A DNA stretch of 11,281 bases from RGIG1959 sp051877215. Its GTDB lineage: Bacteria > Bacillota > Clostridia > Oscillospirales > Acutalibacteraceae. The notes beneath the pieces are model-generated. The model had not been told where the DNA came from. It searched no databases and worked only from the letters and a program-made list of their open reading frames with translations. The stretch spans positions 1 to 11,281 of the forward strand of contig JBJEIR010000124.1 in NCBI GenBank assembly GCA_051877215.1, written 5' to 3'. How positions within the stretch are numbered: position 1 is the first letter of the stretch; the number at the start of each line of letters is the position of its first letter. The translations under genes and the position numbers were made by a program. Shown here in pieces: positions 8,144 through 11,281 of this stretch.

Positions 8144-8177
8144 TAAAAAAAGCACTTGCCGAAGCAAGTGCTTTTTT
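8144..8177 (-). terminator. Terminator of tRNA-Ala, copy 2 of the duplicate
   Basis: It has the same ten-pair stem (AAGCACTTGC/GCAAGTGCTT, CGAA loop) and flanking A and T runs as at 7508-7541. It begins two bases after the CCA end of tRNA-Ala on the minus strand and ends the tRNA transcript before it reaches the hairpin array. Confidence 0.88.
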
Positions 8178-8179
8178 CA

Positions 8180-8255
8180 TGGTGGAGACGAAGAGGATCG
8201 AACTCTCGACCTTACGGATGCGAACCGTACGCTCTCCCAGCTGAGCTACGCCCCC
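8180..8255 (-). tRNA. tRNA-Ala, anticodon CGC
   Basis: The reverse complement is a 76-nt tRNA with an encoded CCA end. The acceptor stem GGGGGCG/CGTCTCC includes the G3-U70 wobble that marks alanine tRNAs. The D arm is AGCTC-AGCTGGGA-GAGC. The anticodon arm TACGG-TTCGCAT-CCGTA gives anticodon CGC, which reads GCG. The T arm contains TTCGATC. It stands alone, followed by its own terminator. Confidence 0.96.
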
Positions 8256-8310
8256 ATATGCGGTTTTTCTCTTGACAAAGCATCGTGTTCATTCGACGCG
8301 GTGCTTGTAT

Positions 8311-8339
8311 ATATTAGAGCAAAATTGATGTTTTGTCAA
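8311..8339 (-). promoter_or_regulatory. Sigma-A promoter of tRNA-Ala
   Basis: On the minus strand a perfect TTGACA (8334-8339), a 17-nt spacer and TAATAT (8311-8316) point to tRNA-Ala, whose 5' end is about 55 nt beyond the -10. The -35 lies within TTTGTCAAG (8332-8340), which has a perfect inverted partner CTTGACAAA at 8271-8279 in the expected 5' leader. Confidence 0.78.
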
Positions 8340-8341
8340 GT

Positions 8342-8834
8342 CCTAAAGCGCAATTTTTTCGGAAAATTCACGAAGAAAATCGCAGGGCAACAAAATCGGT
8401 TTTGCGGCGTATATTTCGCCACCATCAAAAGCAACAAAACGGCACAGGCGGTGTCAGCGCCGCTTGCTGTCTGTTGCTCCGTGATTTTCATAAAACAGGC
8501 ATATTTTTTATGACGAAAATCGCTTGAAATAGGCAGAGGATTCATATATTGTGCACAAATACGCTGTTTATATATGGGTTCGGAACAAAAACACAGCGCA
8601 CATCGCCGGCTCACAAAACACGATTTTTATATATTGAAGATAGATATTGAAAAATGATGCGAAAAAATTTGTGCGGAATATTGCTTTAATATGTCTTTTT
8701 GGGGTCTTTTTCTTTTCTCTTTACTAAAAATGCGCTATAGTATACTTAGATTATAGTAATTTAATTTGCAGTGCTGTTTAAAAGTGTTTATTAGTTGTTT
8801 GGACATATTGCTTGGAAAGTTGGGAGGCAGAAAC
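8342..8834. other. Noncoding region before the large secreted protein
   Basis: No supported gene is seen. The stretch holds an imperfect 49-nt hairpin at 8430-8478: AGCAACA/TGTTGCT outer arms with CAGGCGG/CCGCTTG inside. It also holds a 10-bp palindrome, TTGTGCACAA (8549-8558), and an AT-rich promoter-like part after 8700. Read on the minus strand the hairpin is followed by TTTTGATG, so it could be a weak terminator, but no minus-strand gene precedes it. It could equally be a small RNA or regulatory element of the downstream gene. Confidence 0.45.
8713..8746 (+). promoter_or_regulatory. Candidate promoter of the large secreted protein
   Basis: TTTTCT (8713-8718), a 17-nt spacer and TATAGT (8736-8741) give one plausible match. 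TATACT (8741-8746) with TTTACT (8720-8725, 15-nt spacer) is an alternative. Either leaves a leader of roughly 85 nt before the ATG at 8835. Confidence 0.35.
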
Positions 8835-11281
8835 ATGCGCGTTATGAAGAAACTGTCAAAACGCACACTATCCGTTATTCTGTCTATGGTCATATTTCTT
8901 ACGATGTTTGCAGGGGCTCTTTCGTTTTTGGCGGTGTTAACGGTGTCGGCTGCGGTTGACGGGCGAAACCGCTCTGTTCCGGTGCAGCTCATCAATTTGC
9001 TGCCGAGCAAGGACGATAAAAATGATTTCGGCAATTTTGAGAACAACAGTCCGGACGATGTAACGGTGGGCGATTCCGATGAGATGCTGGAGCTATATGC
9101 GGCCACCGGTAACGCGGGAACGGTAACGCTGACGGTAAATCAAAAAATCAATTTGGTACTCAATCCGTGGCTGTATTTGCAATGGTCCGCTATCGACGCG
9201 ACGACGGATGCCGAGATTTCTTTTAAGCTGATGAACAGCGCTGATCGCGGTCGGACTATTAAAACGTCCGAGGAGTATACGGTGACTCTGTCGCAAATTG
9301 TCGCCTATGCGGATGAGTCATACAGTGAAGGGGAGACGCCGTCGCCTTTTTCCGGCTCCGCAGAGCGTTATGTCAACTTTTTCAATTATATTTGCGAGTT
9401 CTACGGTTGGAAAGAGGCAATTAAAAATTCCAGCATTGCCGGCGCCTATCAATATTATCCGCTTTGGGGTGCCCAGCAGGGCGAACAACCGGATGAGAAT
9501 GGTCTGCATACAAGCGGGGTCAGGGCGGTTGTCAACGACCCGGCCAACTGCCTGGAGATTACCAAAATCACCTATACGGTGACGCCCTCTAAGGCGGGGG
9601 CTTCTGTGAGCTGGGGCAAGTGCGCCGTCGGACGAGAGGTGGCGTCTCGGCCGGCTTCCGTTTTGCCTCAGGATCGCGGTAAAATCTTTTTGGTCAGCGG
9701 CGGCACGCCCTACACGGCCGTTGATCAGGGCAAGGTGTATCTGCGCAATCCCGACGACGCTCCGCTGACCTTTCAGTGGGATACGCATATCTACTTCAAT
9801 GCGTCGGAATTGCGCTCCTTACTGATGACGGCAGAGGAATATGTCGGGCTTGAGTCGGAGGAGTCTTCCGCCGCGGATTTTTCTGCGTTTGACATTCGGC
9901 TGAAGGCAGGGGGACAAATAACCTCCTTTAACAATACAAAATACAGCGTGAATGATTACTGGGGAACCGCTGACAAAGGCTGGATTTCGATTCGGGATGA
10001 TTTGGGCGCTTCCTTCTCGTCGTACAATATTGCGTTTTATGACTTCATCAAGGATAAAGCTTCTTTTCCGCAGGACAGCCTGCTGTACATTGAAACCGTA
10101 CAGGTGACGGTTCCTGCCCAAACAACGATTTGTTTGTCTCAACTGGAATTTCAGGTGACCGATGAGTTTGTCGCTTCGGCGCAAGCGGACACCGCGTATC
10201 CCTGGGCGGCAGCCGAGGGCGTAGAGGGCTTGCCGGTTGAGGGCTCGCCTGCGGTTTCCCAGTCTATTCAGGACGGCTATCCCGGCGTTGTTTACGACTG
10301 GGCGACTGCGCTTTCTGCGGCGCCGACGGTTGCGCGGAAAATAGATTTGCTGAGCATGGATCCGAAGTATGATGAAGAGGCGGTTGCATATTCTCGCACC
10401 GTAAACGGCGATGCAACCCTGAAAGCATCGGATACGGCGGAGTCCGCCTCTCAGTATGTCAGTCTGCGGCGCCGTCAATCCCAGACGACCTCGACCTTTC
10501 CGTTGAGCTTATCCACAACGCCCTATCTGTATTATTCGTTCTCAACGAGCGGTGACGCATCCGTCGGATTTTTCTTTGCTACGACTGACGGCTCGTACTA
10601 CATAGAGCAAACCGGATTGACCGTGAAGGCAGCACCGTCGAACGATGCGATTATGCGCGGGCTTTTGAAAACCGGCGCGGCCGCGCGCACGGGATGTATC
10701 GATTTAAAGCAGGTGTTCGGCGCCGACGCAACGGTTACGGTGCAGGAGGTGCGCATTTATGTATGGAACGGCGGAGAGGTTCATGTCGACTATTTTTATG
10801 TCGGCAGTGAGTCTCTGAAAGAAGCCGATTCCTCGATTTTTGCCAAAGTGGAGGGGGACGCTTTTTCATGGAGCGTTGAAAAAGCGACCTTCGACAACGC
10901 GACAAACGGGCAAACCGGTGAATTTACCTTTGCAAACAAGGTTGATCTCTTAGATGATACGGTCGTGCGCTGCGGAAGCGAATATGTCTTTAACGGCGTG
11001 CGGTATTCCTCTGAGTGGGGACTGTCCGATCAATTAAACGGACAGTCGGTCGGGGAGATCCCTGTGACCGGAAAAATCGCAAGCGCCTTAGACACTCCCT
11101 GGTCAATCGATACCGATGTGCTGAAATATATGTATTACTCCGTGGATGCGCCGGCAGGCGTGCGCTGGTCGATCGGCTTTATAGACACACAGGGAATCGT
11201 TGTGGCAAGGTCTTTTCTCGGAGACGCGCAGGACGCCTCCCGCTCGGAATGCTTATCTATTTTCGGAGATGTGTGGGATCA
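8835..11281 (+). CDS. Large secreted modular surface protein (3' end outside window)
   Basis: The reading frame is open for 815 codons from ATG 8835 to the window edge, so the protein is incomplete. GGGAGG lies 7 nt before the start. Residues 1-40 form a classical signal peptide: basic start, long hydrophobic core, and a likely cut after SAA at 38-40. The mature part is rich in Ser, Thr, Asp, Ala and aromatics, like beta-sandwich surface modules. A motif recurs in which an aromatic Leu-Tyr strand precedes a sugar-binding-like stretch: NPWLYLQWS (110-118), TPYLYYSFS (562-570) and LKYMYYSVD (763-771). GCIDLKQVFG (620-629) leads into VRIYVWNGGEVHVDYFYVGS (639-658). These may be repeated carbohydrate-binding or adhesion modules, but I recognise no named family or catalytic motif. 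The signal is not of SipW type, so ordinary signal peptidase should process it. A wall anchor or dockerin may lie beyond the window. Confidence 0.88.
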   Translation, partial: MRVMKKLSKRTLSVILSMVIFLTMFAGALSFLAVLTVSAAVDGRNRSVPVQLINLLPSKDDKNDFGNFENNSPDDVTVGDSDEMLELYAATGNAGTVTLTVNQKINLVLNPWLYLQWSAIDATTDAEISFKLMNSADRGRTIKTSEEYTVTLSQIVAYADESYSEGETPSPFSGSAERYVNFFNYICEFYGWKEAIKNSSIAGAYQYYPLWGAQQGEQPDENGLHTSGVRAVVNDPANCLEITKITYTVTPSKAGASVSWGKCAVGREVASRPASVLPQDRGKIFLVSGGTPYTAVDQGKVYLRNPDDAPLTFQWDTHIYFNASELRSLLMTAEEYVGLESEESSAADFSAFDIRLKAGGQITSFNNTKYSVNDYWGTADKGWISIRDDLGASFSSYNIAFYDFIKDKASFPQDSLLYIETVQVTVPAQTTICLSQLEFQVTDEFVASAQADTAYPWAAAEGVEGLPVEGSPAVSQSIQDGYPGVVYDWATALSAAPTVARKIDLLSMDPKYDEEAVAYSRTVNGDATLKASDTAESASQYVSLRRRQSQTTSTFPLSLSTTPYLYYSFSTSGDASVGFFFATTDGSYYIEQTGLTVKAAPSNDAIMRGLLKTGAAARTGCIDLKQVFGADATVTVQEVRIYVWNGGEVHVDYFYVGSESLKEADSSIFAKVEGDAFSWSVEKATFDNATNGQTGEFTFANKVDLLDDTVVRCGSEYVFNGVRYSSEWGLSDQLNGQSVGEIPVTGKIASALDTPWSIDTDVLKYMYYSVDAPAGVRWSIGFIDTQGIVVARSFLGDAQDASRSECLSIFGDVWD

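Larger units (their letters stand above)
7542..8177. mobile_element. Candidate small cassette between duplicated terminators
   Basis: A 34-nt terminator sequence occurs identically at 7508-7541 and 8144-8177. The unit between them carries one AT-rich gene of unknown function, its promoter and a hairpin array with 12-bp terminal inverted repeats. There is no transposase or integrase. The layout could come from insertion of a non-autonomous element, from recombination between terminators, or from independent use of a common terminator sequence. It lies directly behind tRNA-Ala, a frequent integration neighbourhood. The repeat is certain; mobility is inferred. Confidence 0.35.

Noticed and set aside
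8082..8614. 143-codon plus-strand and 92-codon minus-strand frames
   Set aside because: The first runs through the hairpin array, a terminator and tRNA-Ala. The second lacks a ribosome site and recognisable features.
9093..10478. Minus-strand frames of 67, 156 and 219 codons
   Set aside because: They lie opposite an uninterrupted plus-strand frame with a signal peptide and ribosome site. Their Arg-rich composition is typical of antisense frames.

Overview
The window looks like a chromosomal segment of a monoderm (Gram-positive type) Firmicute, most likely a gut-type clostridium of the Oscillospirales. This is inferred from strong AGGAGG ribosome-binding sites, tRNA genes with encoded CCA, a SipW-type signal peptidase with its substrates, a sortase-type wall-anchor motif and moderately GC-rich coding sequence. 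No database search was possible, so the taxonomy is an inference.

Left part (1-3630, minus strand): valS (valyl-tRNA synthetase) is read first from a short-leader promoter. A PHP-domain metal-dependent hydrolase follows 16 nt downstream, then tRNA-Leu(UAG) and its terminator. The usual Firmicute T-box leader is not visible in front of valS.

A noncoding gap (3630-4101) holds a strong hairpin terminator and a 9-bp inverted repeat in AT-rich, promoter-like DNA.

Centre (4102-7287, plus strand): a compact surface-protein operon. It encodes a SipW-like signal peptidase I and three secreted proteins that share a SipW-type signal and cleavage region. These are a 213-aa TasA/camelysin-like protein, a 106-aa mini-protein that passes almost directly from the signal region into an IPPTGD sortase anchor, and a 466-aa protein joining a TasA-like N-terminal domain to a right-handed beta-helix. 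A clear terminator ends the operon. The likely product is an extracellular fibre or coat. The mini-protein may act as its wall anchor, as TapA does for TasA in Bacillus; that role is inferred.

Next (7288-8180): an accessory-looking patch. It holds a doubtful short ORF, then an AT-rich 103-aa orphan gene (minus strand) with its own good promoter, then a 97-bp array of small hairpins separated by ATTTCAC and closed by 12-bp terminal inverted repeats. The patch is bounded by two copies of the same 34-nt terminator, 636 bp apart. It resembles a small mobile or duplicated cassette placed behind tRNA-Ala(CGC), and is the part of the window I find hardest to explain by known systems.

Right part (8180-11281): tRNA-Ala(CGC) on the minus strand with a consensus promoter, a roughly 490-bp noncoding stretch, then the first 815 codons of a very large secreted modular protein on the plus strand, open to the end of the window.
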